Source: Lachnospiraceae bacterium (GTDB lineage: Bacteria; Bacillota_A; Clostridia; Lachnospirales; Lachnospiraceae). Taken from it: a DNA stretch of 5,316 bases. How positions within the stretch are numbered: the stretch's first letter is position 1; each line of letters starts with the position of its first letter. Shown in pieces: positions 5,288 to 5,316 of this stretch. The stretch covers positions 1-5,316 of the forward strand of contig JAFRYJ010000071.1 of assembly GCA_017437705.1 (NCBI GenBank). Reading direction: 5' to 3'. The notes below the pieces were generated by a model that saw only the letters and a program-made list of their open reading frames with translations, was not told the DNA's origin and ran no database searches. Both the position numbers and the translations under genes were made by a program.

Positions 5288-5316
5288 CAGACAGGCATAA
5301 TTATTATATGAAAGAA

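Noticed and set aside
5302..5316. Possible -10 box (TATTAT) and an ATG at 5308 opening a new gene
   Set aside because: No matching -35 box or ribosome binding site precedes it and only three codons are visible before the edge.

Overview
The window looks like a chromosomal housekeeping segment from a low-to-moderate GC Firmicute of class Clostridia, most likely family Lachnospiraceae. This is judged from the style of FtsZ and its ftsQ neighbour, the subtype of the ComM/YifB N-terminus, strong AAGGAGG-type ribosome binding sites, and heavy use of AGG/AGA for arginine and ATA for isoleucine. No insertion sequence, phage gene, CRISPR array, rRNA or tRNA was seen.

Layout from left to right. Positions 1-184 hold the 3' end of a division gene that reads as FtsQ/DivIB. 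An AT-rich spacer with a possible sigma-A promoter follows, then ftsZ (best start TTG at 264, not the longer reading from 246). A strong intrinsic terminator follows ftsZ, then two further hairpins, then nrdR, the zinc-finger/ATP-cone repressor of ribonucleotide reductase genes. The stop codon of nrdR lies inside a 22-bp-arm inverted repeat that acts as a probable bidirectional terminator. This repeat merges into a three-unit degenerate tandem repeat (units of 46-47 bp) that fills the gap to the convergent gene dtd (D-aminoacyl-tRNA deacylase, minus strand). Divergent from dtd is a two-gene operon: comM/yifB (Mg-chelatase-like AAA+ helicase) followed by dprA, with the stop and start codons overlapping. 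The last 80 bases are non-coding, with small overlapping hairpins.

How the genes relate. ftsQ and ftsZ belong to cell division. nrdR links to dNTP supply. dtd is a translation quality-control enzyme with its own transcription unit. comM and dprA are both DNA-uptake/recombination functions: DprA protects incoming single-stranded DNA and loads RecA, and ComM-type helicases extend the resulting joints by branch migration. Their translational coupling suggests co-production.

The genes themselves are ordinary. The items most worth a second look are the repeat/terminator complex between nrdR and dtd, the replaced PHH motif and other departures in the AAA+ domain of ComM, and the apparent absence of the sporulation block (spoIIGA-sigE-sigG) that commonly follows ftsZ in spore-forming Clostridia. 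I do not see a convincing new multi-gene system here.
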